Source: Brevibacillus choshinensis (GTDB lineage Bacteria > Bacillota > Bacilli > Brevibacillales > Brevibacillaceae). Taken from it: 64,000 bases of DNA. The stretch is taken from contig NZ_CP069127.1 in the NCBI RefSeq assembly GCF_016811915.1, positions 5,850,501 to 5,914,500 of the forward strand, given 5' to 3'. Numbering within the stretch: position 1 is the stretch's first letter; every line of letters begins with the position of its first letter. The translations under genes were made by a program, and so were the position numbers. The notes below the pieces were generated by a model. It saw only the letters and a program-made list of their open reading frames with translations. It did no database searches and had not been told where the DNA came from. Below, piece after piece: positions 23,704 through 32,666 of this stretch.

Positions 23704-25422
23704 TTAGACGACCATTCCGCCGCCGCTCTTGTGATACTTCATGATGCCTTCCGCACAGCGGTAAGACAAAGCGCCCATGGTTCCGGTCGGATTGTATCCG
23801 CTGTTGTGGGCAAATGAAGATGCCCCCACGACAAACACGTTTTCTGCGTCCCACATTTGCAAATAGTTGTTAACCGCCGACGTGTCCGGCGATGATCCCA
23901 TGATCACGCCGCCCGTATTGTGCGTGGACTGGTATGGGGTAATATCGTACGGACCGAGCTTTCCATTGACTTCAACTTTGCTTGCACCCATTTCCTTGAG
24001 AAGCTCCCCGCAGCGATCTGCCAAGTACGCAGCGAGCTGCCTGTCCTGCTCCTCAAAATCGAATGTGATACGAATCAACGGATCTCCGAATACGTCTTTG
24101 TAAGTCGGATCGAGGTCCAGGAAATGATGCCGCCACGGCAGCGACGCACCCTGCGCACCTACGGTCAACGTCCTGTTCATATATTTGAGGGAATTCGCTT
24201 TGAATTCTTTACCCCAGCTAGGCGTTCCCTGTGGGACTGGATTGTTCGCAATGGGACGGAGGCCCGTCATCGTGTGGGCGATATTCGCACCGTGCAAGAA
24301 CTTGAGGTCTTTGTGGTCAAAATTGTCGCCGTTGAAATCATCGAGTACGATACCGAGCGCCCCGGCACCTGCGTAGTAATTGAACTCCTTGTCCTCGAAA
24401 AAGCCCGTTGCTCCGCCCCGCATGACCTGGTAGCAGTAATTCTTCCCGATGACGCCTTTTCCTGTATTGGGATCATACGGCCTTCCGAGGTTGGACATCA
24501 GCAAAAGGCGCGTATTGTTGAACACATAACTCGTCAATACGACGATGTCGGCCGGCTGTTCGATTTCCTCTCCAGTCGTGACATCGGTGTACAAGACACC
24601 TGTTGCTTTTTTCCCGGTATGTAAGATACGGCGGACATGCGAGTGAGTCCGAATCTCGAATTTCCCCGTTTTTTGTGCGACAGGGATGACTGTGACGACC
24701 GGATCGGCCTTGGCTCCGTACTCGCATCCGAAACGCTCACAGTAGCCGCAGTACTGGCAAGCTGCCCGGGAGATTCCATCCGGATTGGTATACGCCTGCG
24801 ACAAGTTGGCGGATGGCAGCATGTACGGGTGCCAGTTTTTCTTTTTGGCAGCTTCCGCAAACATTTTCATGCTCGGAGTGCTTTTCATCGGCGGCGTCGG
24901 ATAAGGCTGCGAACGCTTGCCTCCCAAAGGGTTTTCCTCACCGGAGATGCCCGCCATCCGCTCGAATTTGTCGAAGTACGGCTCCAGCTGATCGTAGGTC
25001 ATGCCCCAGTCCTGAATGGTCATGCCGTCTGGAATTTTCTTATCTCCATACCGTTCGACCGTTTTGCTGCGAATTTCAAAATCATAGGGAAGGAAACGGA
25101 ACGTATGGCCGTTCCAGTGAACCCCCGACCCTCCCAGGCCCGTTCCAAGCAAAAAGGATCCGTAAGAGCGCATTGGAAGTGCCCGAACGCTAGTTTTGCT
25201 GCGGAAGGTGATCGTTTCCTTGGACAGATCCTGCATGAGCTCGTAGCGGAGCGCATATCGCAGCTCGTCATGCACCATGAAATAGTCTTCCGTCTTTCTT
25301 TCCTTGCCTCTTTCAAGCCCGACTACGTTTAGACCTTGCCTGGTCAACTCTGAGGCAATGACGCCGCCACCCCAGCCTACGCCTACAATGACAACATCGA
25401 CTTTCGGTAATTTTTTGGCCAT
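23704..25422 (-). CDS. GMC family oxidoreductase, large flavoprotein subunit
   Basis: The 572-residue protein has an N-terminal FAD-binding fold (VVIVGVGWGGGVIASELTRQ, residues 9-28). The GMC segment LGTGLGGSGVHWNGHTFRFL follows, then a Cys-rich stretch (CQYCGYCERFGCEYGA) that could be structural or ligate a metal. The C-terminal GMC signature region is STHNTGGVIMGS...FPHN-like (GASSFAHNSGYNPTGTMGA). It resembles the dehydrogenase subunit of gluconate/sorbitol dehydrogenases. It is preceded by a subunit-3-like gene (18 bp gap), so the two form an enzyme probably working at the outer membrane face. No cytochrome c subunit gene is adjacent. The sugar or alcohol substrate is unknown. Confidence 0.9.
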   Translation of the reverse strand: MAKKLPKVDVVIVGVGWGGGVIASELTRQGLNVVGLERGKERKTEDYFMVHDELRYALRYELMQDLSKETITFRSKTSVRALPMRSYGSFLLGTGLGGSGVHWNGHTFRFLPYDFEIRSKTVERYGDKKIPDGMTIQDWGMTYDQLEPYFDKFERMAGISGEENPLGGKRSQPYPTPPMKSTPSMKMFAEAAKKKNWHPYMLPSANLSQAYTNPDGISRAACQYCGYCERFGCEYGAKADPVVTVIPVAQKTGKFEIRTHSHVRRILHTGKKATGVLYTDVTTGEEIEQPADIVVLTSYVFNNTRLLLMSNLGRPYDPNTGKGVIGKNYCYQVMRGGATGFFEDKEFNYYAGAGALGIVLDDFNGDNFDHKDLKFLHGANIAHTMTGLRPIANNPVPQGTPSWGKEFKANSLKYMNRTLTVGAQGASLPWRHHFLDLDPTYKDVFGDPLIRITFDFEEQDRQLAAYLADRCGELLKEMGASKVEVNGKLGPYDITPYQSTHNTGGVIMGSSPDTSAVNNYLQMWDAENVFVVGASSFAHNSGYNPTGTMGALSYRCAEGIMKYHKSGGGMVV

Positions 25423-25440
25423 GTTTTCCAGCTGCCCCCC

Positions 25441-26199
25441 TTAATGTTGATGATCCCGCAAGCTCAAAGGGGCCATCTTCACAAACTTGTCCTGTTCGAT
25501 GACTTGCGTATAAGCCATTTGATTACCCGGGTAATTTTTCAGCTTCCAACCGTCCATATTTTTGTTGCCACCATACAGCGGGTCGGAATAAATACCTTCG
25601 AGCGTGTTTGCACGGAGCATCTTGAAGAAGGCACTCGCGGAGATCGTCGTTAATTTGACTTCATCCGATTCAAATGCCTTGAGCGCTGCATCCTGTTGTT
25701 CAGGAGCAAGCTCGTAAAACTTTTTCTTTTGCGTGCTTTGGCTGTAATTGTTCAGTTCCTGAATCCCTATATCAAAGATTTCCCGCCGTTTCAGCCTGCC
25801 CTGATAGCCCTGCGTGACCTCCCCAGGGTAAAAAGGACCCGACATGTAATCGCGGGCGTTGAAGCCCCAGTCTCCCGCCAATTGATGGTCGATGAAATAA
25901 GCAGCTCCGAGAGCCTTTGCTCCAGGGCCATTCTCATCCTCAGGGAAAATCCGCTCGCATGCAGCGTCGACCACTTTGAACTGTTCCGGAGTGAAGTACA
26001 TCAAGGCTTGATTGAAATCTGTGACGGGAGCTGGTGTCGCTCCCGGTTGCTGCGGTGCAGGTGCTGATGTTCTGTTGATCAGGCTGCCTGCCACTCCGCC
26101 CACAACCAGTCCACCGAGTACTAGTCCAGAGTTTTTCAGAAAGTTCCTCCGTGATACGGGTTGTTCGTTTTCATTGTTTGCTTGTGCCAACACTACCAC
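25441..26199 (-). CDS. Gluconate 2-dehydrogenase subunit 3 family protein, Tat-exported
   Basis: The 252-residue protein has a twin-arginine signal (SRRNFLKNSG, residues 16-25) followed by a hydrophobic segment (LVLGGLVVGGVAGSLI). The mature domain includes FTPEQFKVVDAACERIFPED and LAGDWGFNARDYMSG, typical of the small gamma subunit of membrane-bound gluconate or sorbitol dehydrogenases. The subunit assists export and folding of the flavoprotein, which lacks its own signal peptide. It is the first gene of a two-gene operon with the GMC subunit and is divergent from a lipoprotein gene. Confidence 0.88.
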   Translation of the reverse strand: MVVLAQANNENEQPVSRRNFLKNSGLVLGGLVVGGVAGSLINRTSAPAPQQPGATPAPVTDFNQALMYFTPEQFKVVDAACERIFPEDENGPGAKALGAAYFIDHQLAGDWGFNARDYMSGPFYPGEVTQGYQGRLKRREIFDIGIQELNNYSQSTQKKKFYELAPEQQDAALKAFESDEVKLTTISASAFFKMLRANTLEGIYSDPLYGGNKNMDGWKLKNYPGNQMAYTQVIEQDKFVKMAPLSLRDHQH

Positions 26200-26339
26200 C
26201 TCCTGATGTCTCTATTCACTTGTTTGTGCATTTTTTCGACAAGCTAAACAGATCTTTCTATATTTTTTCCAGCAACCCCCTTAAATACTCACGAATGCAG
26301 CAGGGGCAGGATAAAAGTATGAAAAAAGGAGGGATCGAC

Positions 26340-27017
26340 ATGAAGGTTGGAAAATGGATGGGCAGCTGTGGACTTGGGATGGCTCTCCTGCTTACGGCCT
26401 GCAATAATCAGGCGGCACCTCAGCAACCGCAACCGACTCGGACGCAATCCATAAACAATCAAACGGTGCCGGGACCAGAAACAGTCATTCCTAGCGTAGA
26501 CCGCGACAAAAAATTCACCACAAACGCACAAGGGTCGACCTATAGCGGAATGGGTACGAACGTATACAGCAGCATCGGCAGCTCTCATCTCCATAGCGGC
26601 GGACCCTCCACCAAATTGGAAGCGCAGCTGAATGCAGCTGGGGTACATGGGGTTCAGGCGCTCGTGTTGAAGGATGCCATCGTCATCTGCCCCGCCACCG
26701 CGGGAAGCCATTCCATCAACCAAATGGATCCGATGCAATCTCATCTGCTCAGTAATTTCACGGGCAGTTCGGCGCGTGGAAACGAGCATACGACACCTGG
26801 ATCTGCAGGTACTCTCGGAACCAGCGATCTCAATGCCACTCTGAAGAATGCCCGCACCCATATCCATCGTTTGTACGGAAAAGAAAAGCGCGTTTTGACC
26901 GTCACTTCCAAAGCAGGCATTGCGGCTTTCGACCAAGCAAAAAAACAATTGCACGAAACCGGTCAGGATCCACACGCTTCCACGATCAGCAAACTCATGC
27001 GCGAAGCAAAGCAATAA
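26340..27017 (+). CDS. Lipoprotein, YhcN/YlaJ-like (spore-associated type)
   Basis: The 225-residue protein starts at ATG 26340 after AGGAGG. A lipoprotein signal (MGMALLLTACNN-like, lipobox Cys near residue 21) is followed by a Gln/Pro/Thr-rich linker. The domain segments VHGVQALVLKDAIVICP and KRVLTVTSKAGIAAFDQAKK resemble the YhcN/YlaJ sporulation lipoproteins, whose C-terminal part spans the same pattern. Such proteins sit in the inner spore membrane or forespore and affect germination. The similarity is judged by eye, so the family call is moderate. It ends at a bidirectional terminator. Confidence 0.65.
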   Translation: MKVGKWMGSCGLGMALLLTACNNQAAPQQPQPTRTQSINNQTVPGPETVIPSVDRDKKFTTNAQGSTYSGMGTNVYSSIGSSHLHSGGPSTKLEAQLNAAGVHGVQALVLKDAIVICPATAGSHSINQMDPMQSHLLSNFTGSSARGNEHTTPGSAGTLGTSDLNATLKNARTHIHRLYGKEKRVLTVTSKAGIAAFDQAKKQLHETGQDPHASTISKLMREAKQ

Positions 27018-27028
27018 TCGTGTCAAAA

Positions 27029-27060
27029 TAAAAAGGGACAAGCATCGAAGCTTGTCCCTT
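27029..27060. terminator. Bidirectional terminator overlapping a stop codon
   Basis: AAGGGACAAGC-atcgaa-GCTTGTCCCTT. Its right arm overlaps the TAA of the convergent hydrolase gene. Confidence 0.8.
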
Positions 27061-27910
27061 ATTCTTTCGTAAACGCCATGATTTCTCTCACTGTTTCCTC
27101 TGGATGAGTCACCATCAGCAGATGGAGCGACTTTGGAATCGAGCGGATCCTTGCCTGTGTAACGAGCTTTTTGTAAGAATCGACAGCGTCACGATAGAAT
27201 CTGCGCTGCTCATCGTCAGGCAATAGACTTTCATCAGCCAACACCAACAGGACCGGGCAGACTACCTCACGAAACAGGGCCTCTTTATCAAATTCCATGT
27301 ACTCACGGAAATAGGCCGTCCAAGCTTCTCGGGAAAGGACGTAACCATAGCCTCCATCCTGCTTCTGCTCCAGCTCTGTTGCCATCCAGCCCTCGGGCAG
27401 ATTACCGTTTCCATAGCGGCTGGAAAATTGCCCTTCAGCGTCCTTCACGGAGACAAACCTTGTCGCAGTCAATCGCTCGACGACAGCTGGCAATTGGAAG
27501 CCGGGCATTTCGCCTAACTGGTAAAAGCCACCGTCCAACAGCACCAGCCTAGCCACTCGCCGGGGCTCACGGACAGCCAGCATCTGCGCGGGTACTGCGG
27601 AAAAGGAGGCTGCAACCACCGTCACCTGTTCGATCGCTTCCGCATCCAGCAGTTCAATCAGATCGTCCACAATGGCCTCGAAGGAGTACTCCGATGTACC
27701 CGAGGAGTGACCGTGTCCGCGCAAGTCAACCGCCACCACCCGAAAATGCTGAGCCAACGCCGGAACGATCCCCGCAAACAGCATTTTCGTATTGCGGATG
27801 GCATGCAGCATGAGCAGGACAGGAGCATCATTTGGCCCTGCAAGCCCGTACTCCATGGCAAAGCCAGCCCTTGTTATACTTTTTACCGTCGTGAATACTG
27901 GTACACTCAT
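27059..27910 (-). CDS. Alpha/beta hydrolase
   Basis: The 283-residue protein has the alpha/beta hydrolase core: an oxyanion segment (LLMLHAIRNTKMLFAGIVPA), VVAVDLRGHGHSSG, the nucleophile elbow VAASFSAVP, a candidate acid in LVLADESLLPDD, and a C-terminal His in KSLHLLMVTHPEET. The elbow reads AxSxA rather than the usual GxSxG, which is uncommon but occurs in some family members. It follows an APC permease on the same strand after 16 bp, so it may hydrolyse an imported amide or ester. The substrate is unknown. Confidence 0.82.
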   Translation of the reverse strand: MSVPVFTTVKSITRAGFAMEYGLAGPNDAPVLLMLHAIRNTKMLFAGIVPALAQHFRVVAVDLRGHGHSSGTSEYSFEAIVDDLIELLDAEAIEQVTVVAASFSAVPAQMLAVREPRRVARLVLLDGGFYQLGEMPGFQLPAVVERLTATRFVSVKDAEGQFSSRYGNGNLPEGWMATELEQKQDGGYGYVLSREAWTAYFREYMEFDKEALFREVVCPVLLVLADESLLPDDEQRRFYRDAVDSYKKLVTQARIRSIPKSLHLLMVTHPEETVREIMAFTKE

Positions 27911-27926
27911 GCCTTTTTCACCTCAG

Positions 27927-29261
27927 CTACTCGTCAAATTTCATGCGCTCCAGTTTGGTCTGCTTGACTTTCACCAAATACAGCAGATAGATCAGCCCGA
28001 CAAAGGACCACATCAAACCGAGAATCATGGACTTGATATCCAGATTGACCCACAGAAAGCCGACAAACGAAGCTCCGATCAACGGCGACAGAAGATAGCG
28101 CCACCAATCCGCTACTCGCAATCGTTTTTGTCTCCATACATAATGGGCGATGACGCTGATATTGACAAAGCTAAAAGCAATCAATGCCCCGAAGTTGATA
28201 AAGGATGTAGCCGTCAGCAGATCCAGTTTCAGCGCTGCCAGCATCAGCACGCCGACCAATAGAACATTGTAGAGCGGCGTTTTCAAGCGAGGGTGAATAT
28301 ACCCGAACCACTTTCTCGGCAAGTAGCCGTCCCGTCCCATCGCATAAAGCAGGCGAGTCACGCTGGTGACGGATACAAGTCCGGACGCCAGCGTAGATGA
28401 CAAGGCTGCCGCCAAAAACACGAGCTGAAAGATCGTTCCCCCGATAGAGAGCGCAATTTCTGCGGAAGCGGCTTCCGGGTCAGAAAAGACTGAAGCGTCT
28501 GGAAATAACGACTGCGAAAAGTACGATGCAGTAATGAACAGCGCGCCCCCAGCAAGTGCGACCAGAAAGATGCCGCGGGGAATCGTCTTTTTGGCATCGA
28601 CGGTTTCTTCCGTGAGCGTCGTCACCGCATCAAAACCGAGGAAGGAAAAGCACAAGATGGACGCCCCGGCAAGTAAAGCGGCAAAGGACATGTCCGGTGA
28701 GAAAAAGGGGCGTACTGTTATTACCTGTTCGAACCCGCCTCCATGCATCAATCCCCGAATCGCCAAGCCTGCGAAGACGATCACGACGGATATTTGAAAC
28801 AACACGAGGATGGAATTCACCGAGGCTGTCACGGTTACCCGGAACACATTCAACAAAGTGATTAAGAGAATAAAGCCAACAATCCACCAATGAGTAGGAA
28901 CTTCCGGAAAAACGGATGACAAGTACACACCCGTCAAGAGTGCATTGATCATCGGTAAAAATAAGTAATCCAGCAGAGAGGCCCAGCCCACCAGGAATCC
29001 TGCATACGGGTGTATAGACCCCTGCGTGTAGGTATAGGCCGTCCCTGCCGAAGGATAGACCCTCACCATTTTCCCGTAGCTAGCTGCGGTAAACAAAATG
29101 GCGAGCAGCGTGACAGCGTATGCGGCCGGGACATGCCCTCCCGTCTCTTCTGCCACAATGCCAAACGTATCAAAAACAGCCATCGGCGCCATATAGCCGA
29201 GACCGATCACCACGATATGCCATAGTTTCAGGCTGCGGTGAAGCTCTGTTTTCCCGTTCAC
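27927..29261 (-). CDS. APC superfamily amino acid/amine permease
   Basis: The 444-residue integral membrane protein has about 12 hydrophobic segments. It opens with LKLWHIVVIGLGYMAPMAVF and includes the APC signature stretch FLGFDAVTTLTEETVDAKKT after TM5. I chose the GTG at 29261 (AAAGGGGG seven bases upstream), which gives the usual N-terminus; the open frame extends 36 codons further without a ribosome binding site. It probably imports an amino acid, amine or related solute by proton symport. It is co-transcribed with the downstream hydrolase. Confidence 0.87.
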   Translation of the reverse strand: MNGKTELHRSLKLWHIVVIGLGYMAPMAVFDTFGIVAEETGGHVPAAYAVTLLAILFTAASYGKMVRVYPSAGTAYTYTQGSIHPYAGFLVGWASLLDYLFLPMINALLTGVYLSSVFPEVPTHWWIVGFILLITLLNVFRVTVTASVNSILVLFQISVVIVFAGLAIRGLMHGGGFEQVITVRPFFSPDMSFAALLAGASILCFSFLGFDAVTTLTEETVDAKKTIPRGIFLVALAGGALFITASYFSQSLFPDASVFSDPEAASAEIALSIGGTIFQLVFLAAALSSTLASGLVSVTSVTRLLYAMGRDGYLPRKWFGYIHPRLKTPLYNVLLVGVLMLAALKLDLLTATSFINFGALIAFSFVNISVIAHYVWRQKRLRVADWWRYLLSPLIGASFVGFLWVNLDIKSMILGLMWSFVGLIYLLYLVKVKQTKLERMKFDE

Positions 29262-29326
29262 TACCTGTCCCCCTTTATTCACAATACGAATAATTATACC
29301 TACTATCCGAAAAATATCCACAATAT

Positions 29327-29347
29327 TGCCAAGCCTTTGGCCAAAGG
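29327..29347 (+). repeat. Dispersed hairpin repeat, degenerate copy D
   Basis: TGCCAAGCCTTTGGCCAAAGG keeps the core GCCAAGCC-TTTGGC of the repeat and contains the perfect palindrome CCTTTGGCCAAAGG. It sits directly beside the glnS terminator. Confidence 0.35.
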
Positions 29348-29390
29348 AAAAAACGCTGCAGACACCCATCTTGCGTGCCAGCAGCGTTTT
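29348..29390 (-). terminator. Terminator of glnS
   Basis: On the minus strand AAAACGCTGC...GCAGCGTTTTTTCC forms the stem and T-run, 12 bp after the stop codon. Confidence 0.8.
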
Positions 29391-29401
29391 CCTATTTTCC
29401 G

Positions 29402-31069
29402 TTAGGCTTTCGGCAATTCGAACGAGCTCTTCAGCGATACGATCCGGTTGAAGACGAGCTTCCCTTCCTTCGTATGCTTTGGATCGACATTGAAATAGCC
29501 GTGGCGGAAGAATTGGTATTTATCTTGAGGTGCTGTGTCCTTCATGTTTGGCTCCACGAAGCCATTTTGCACTTCCAGTGATTTCGGATTGATGTTGTCC
29601 AGGAACGTTCCTTCGTTTTCTTCCTCATCCATAATCAATGGCTCGTACAATCGGAATTCAGCCGGAACCGCCTGTGTCGCTTCCACCCAGTGGATGGTCC
29701 CTTTTACCTTGCGTCCGGTAAAGCCGCTGCCGCTCTTGGTTTCCGGGTCGTACGTGCAATGCAGCTCGATCACGTTGCCATCCGCATCCTTGATGACATC
29801 ATGGCACTTAATGAAGTAAGCGTGCTTCAAGCGCACCTCATTCCCTGGGAAGAGTCGGAAATACTTGCTCGGCGGATTTTCCATGAAGTCGTCTTGCTCG
29901 ATGTAGATCTCACGGGAAAACGGAATTTGGCGGTTGCCCATCTCTTCGTTTTCGGGATTGATTTCCGCATCCAGCATCTCGACTTGACCTTCCGGATAAT
30001 TCGTGATGACCACCTTCAATGGATTTAAGACAGCCATTGTGCGCGGAGCCTTGAGCTTGAGGTCTTCCCGGATAAAATGCTCCAGCATTTTCTCGTCGAC
30101 CGTACTGTTGCTTCTGGCTACACCGATTTCACGTGCGAAGGCGCGGATCGCTTCAGGCGTATAGCCGCGGCGGCGGTAGCCTGCGATGGTCGGCATGCGA
30201 GGATCGTCCCAGCCGTCCACGATATTTTCATCGACGAGCTGCTTGAGCTTCCGCTTGCTCATGACGGTATTCGTCAGATTCAGTCGGGCGAATTCGTATT
30301 GGTGCGGCACGTGTGCCATCTCGCATTCGGCGACTACCCAATCGTACAACGGGCGATGGTCTTCGAATTCCAGGGAGCAGAGCGAGTGCGTCACGCCTTC
30401 GATCGCATCCTCCAACGGGTGTGCAAAATCGTACATCGGATAGATGCACCATTGATCCCCGGTGTTGTGATGGGTCGCGTGGGAGATGCGGTAAAGCACC
30501 GGATCACGCATGTTGAAATTCGGGGATGTCATGTCGATCTTCGCACGAAGCACTTTCTCTCCGTCCTTGAATTCGCCTTTGCGCATCCGCGCGAAAAGAT
30601 CGAGGTTCTCCTCCACGGAACGATTGCGGAATGGACTTTCTACACCTGGCTCCGTCAAAGTACCGCGGTACTTGCGCATGTCTTCAGCAGAAAGGTCGTC
30701 CACGTACGCTTTTCCTTTTTTGATGAGGAGTACCGCCCGGTTGTACATCTCCTCGAAATAATCGGAAGCGAAAAACAGCCCGTCCCAATCAAAGCCAAGC
30801 CACTGCACATCTTCCTTGATGGCATTCACATACTCGGTGTCTTCCTTGAGCGGATTGGTATCATCAAAACGCAAGTGAGCTTTCCCGGAAAACTCATGTG
30901 CCAAATCAAAGTTCAGGATGATGGCCTTTGCATGTCCAATATGAAGATACCCGTTCGGTTCAGGGGGAAATCGGGTAATGATTTTTTTCACTTTACCTTC
31001 TTGCAAGTCATCAATCACAATATTTCGGATAAAATTGGATGACGCTACCTTGTTTTCCAATGAAATCAA
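29402..31069 (-). CDS. glnS: Glutamine--tRNA ligase
   Basis: The 555-residue class I synthetase carries [18 protein letters not shown] (HIGH at residues 43-46) and the second ATP motif [11 protein letters not shown] near residue 270. GlnRS-specific segments include [19 protein letters not shown] and FYFYP-like anticodon-domain strands. The C-terminal beta-barrel anticodon-binding region is complete ([19 protein letters not shown]). It charges tRNA-Gln directly. Most Bacillota lack glnS and form Gln-tRNA by GatCAB transamidation, so the gene was probably acquired laterally in this lineage. It is monocistronic with its own terminator. Confidence 0.95.
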   Translation of the reverse strand: MISLENKVASSNFIRNIVIDDLQEGKVKKIITRFPPEPNGYLHIGHAKAIILNFDLAHEFSGKAHLRFDDTNPLKEDTEYVNAIKEDVQWLGFDWDGLFFASDYFEEMYNRAVLLIKKGKAYVDDLSAEDMRKYRGTLTEPGVESPFRNRSVEENLDLFARMRKGEFKDGEKVLRAKIDMTSPNFNMRDPVLYRISHATHHNTGDQWCIYPMYDFAHPLEDAIEGVTHSLCSLEFEDHRPLYDWVVAECEMAHVPHQYEFARLNLTNTVMSKRKLKQLVDENIVDGWDDPRMPTIAGYRRRGYTPEAIRAFAREIGVARSNSTVDEKMLEHFIREDLKLKAPRTMAVLNPLKVVITNYPEGQVEMLDAEINPENEEMGNRQIPFSREIYIEQDDFMENPPSKYFRLFPGNEVRLKHAYFIKCHDVIKDADGNVIELHCTYDPETKSGSGFTGRKVKGTIHWVEATQAVPAEFRLYEPLIMDEEENEGTFLDNINPKSLEVQNGFVEPNMKDTAPQDKYQFFRHGYFNVDPKHTKEGKLVFNRIVSLKSSFELPKA

Positions 31070-31124
31070 CCTTTCACTTCACCTTTACATTCCATAATAC
31101 TGATTCTCCCTCCAGAGTTCAACA

Positions 31125-31148
31125 AAATCGGGCCGTGGTCCGGCCCGC
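31125..31148 (-). terminator. Possible terminator of the SET-domain gene
   Basis: On the minus strand CGGGCCG-gacca-CGGCCCG is followed by ATTTTG, a strong stem with a short T-tract. Confidence 0.5.
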
Positions 31149-31165
31149 TGTGTCCATTCCGTTCC

Positions 31166-31765
31166 CTATTTTCTCGATGGCGGACGATAGTAAAGCTGAA
31201 TGACAGAGTCCAGAGGGATATCGTGCTCCAGAATGGCGTGCAGCTTTTTCTGATGCTCGGGACGGATGAGATGTCGCAGCGGCTGTTCGACATGATTGAA
31301 ATGCTCGAACGCTCCCGCCGCAATTTCATCCCATTGGCGGTAATACCGCAGCAGGTCATCCGGCATCACCCGCGAACGAGTCGTGCCTTCTTCCGGCAGG
31401 CAATCAAAGGGTTCATCCAAGTTCAACGTTCCATAATCATCTGTCAGTTCTTCACCCGGGTAAATATCCCTGGCCGCCAGCTCCATATCGTACATGGTGG
31501 CCACACAATTCGCGTGGAAGCTGTGATTGACGAACCGAGACTTATCCCAGCAGAGGATATACTTGCCGAACTGGTTTTTAAACGAATACTTCTGCACGTC
31601 CCGTTTTCGCAATGGATCCAGTGTTTCCACGAAAGCAGGATCCAATACCTGATCCAGTTCATCCATGGCCCACACGATCGTCCCTTTGGGAATGAATTTG
31701 GTCGCAAAAACGCCGAACCCGATTTGATCATTGATGTAACGCAATTCAGTATCGGGATGCATCAT
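31166..31765 (-). CDS. SET domain-containing protein
   Basis: The 199-residue protein has the SET-domain landmarks in order: GFGVFATKFIPKGTIVW (residues 17-33), RFVNHSFHANCVATMY (the RFxNHSxxPN-like SAM/knot motif), and GEELTDDYGTL (the second knot element with the catalytic Tyr). SET domains transfer methyl groups from SAM to lysine side chains and are mostly eukaryotic; scattered bacterial members methylate ribosomal or other proteins, or are uncharacterised. It is transcribed alone between glnS and the glycerophosphodiesterase operon. The target is unknown. Confidence 0.85.
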   Translation of the reverse strand: MMHPDTELRYINDQIGFGVFATKFIPKGTIVWAMDELDQVLDPAFVETLDPLRKRDVQKYSFKNQFGKYILCWDKSRFVNHSFHANCVATMYDMELAARDIYPGEELTDDYGTLNLDEPFDCLPEEGTTRSRVMPDDLLRYYRQWDEIAAGAFEHFNHVEQPLRHLIRPEHQKKLHAILEHDIPLDSVIQLYYRPPSRK

Positions 31766-31876
31766 GATCCTGTTTCACTCCTTGGCGCACGCCGCCTTTT
31801 TCTTATCATAAGCAGCATCGCGATAGGAGGTGTATGATTGTCTGTAAAAAATCCGAGAAAACCACCTGACTTTTAC

Positions 31877-31911
31877 AGAAAAAGCCGCCTGAAGCATTGC
31901 TCCGGCGGCCT
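31877..31911 (-). terminator. Terminator of the glycerol-3-phosphate operon
   Basis: On the minus strand GCCGCCGGAGC...TCAGGCGGC is followed by TTTTTCTG, just past the glycerophosphodiesterase stop codon. Confidence 0.8.
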
Positions 31912-31924
31912 TTCGCGACATGCA

Positions 31925-32653
31925 TTACACAAACTCGAGCATCCGATCGGGATGATTGGTGCAGATCTGTACGTCTGGATGCCATGACATGACGGTGCGA
32001 ATATGCTCAGGGTCATCCAAGGTCCACGCAACCACCTTGTAGCCTCGGTTGATCGCTTCGATAGTCAGCTCGCGGGTCAAATACGGGTAGCCCATGGAAA
32101 GGATATTGGCACCCGCCTCCTCCAGCTGTTCCATCATCAGCACCGGGCGCCCGGAGACGATCAAGCCAGTCTGTACATCCGTATCCAGCTGACGCACCTG
32201 ACGGATCAAGTCGTGATCAAAGGATGTGATGTACACCTCTTGCTTCATATCGTGCTTTTCCAGGAGCTCCAATACCTTTTCCGCAATACCCGGGTACATA
32301 TCGCTGGTCGCTTTCAGCTCGATGTTCAGCGTGCAGCGTCCTTTGACAGCCAAGAGCACCTCTTCCAGCGTCGGAATGCGTTCGCCTGCGAACTTCTCGT
32401 CCAGCCAGCTGCCAGCATCCAGTCCCCGCAGCTCCTGCAAGGTGTGATCCTTCACCAGTCCCTTGCCATTCGTCGTACGTCCGAGCGTAAAATCGTGGAT
32501 GAGCACAGGAACTCCGTCGCTGGACAGCTGCACGTCAATCTCCATCGCCTGAATGGCAGGCTCCGCCAATGCGAGACGAATCGCGGTCATCGTATTTTCC
32601 GGCGCCTTGCCTGACCAGCCTCGGTGTGCCATGCAAATGTTCATGTTGCTCAC
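31925..32653 (-). CDS. Glycerophosphodiester phosphodiesterase
   Basis: The 242-residue protein carries the GDPD motifs AHRGWSGKAPENTMTAIRLA (catalytic His and metal-binding Glu, residues 9-28), MEIDVQLSSDGVPVLIHDFT and LNIELKA. It hydrolyses deacylated phospholipids (glycerophosphodiesters) to glycerol-3-phosphate and an alcohol. There is no signal peptide, so it acts in the cytosol on imported diesters, like UgpQ. It is the last gene of the glpP-HAD-ugpCAEB operon, 13 bp after the binding-protein gene. Confidence 0.92.
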   Translation of the reverse strand: MSNMNICMAHRGWSGKAPENTMTAIRLALAEPAIQAMEIDVQLSSDGVPVLIHDFTLGRTTNGKGLVKDHTLQELRGLDAGSWLDEKFAGERIPTLEEVLLAVKGRCTLNIELKATSDMYPGIAEKVLELLEKHDMKQEVYITSFDHDLIRQVRQLDTDVQTGLIVSGRPVLMMEQLEEAGANILSMGYPYLTRELTIEAINRGYKVVAWTLDDPEHIRTVMSWHPDVQICTNHPDRMLEFV

Positions 32654-32666
32654 TCCCCATTTCGGT

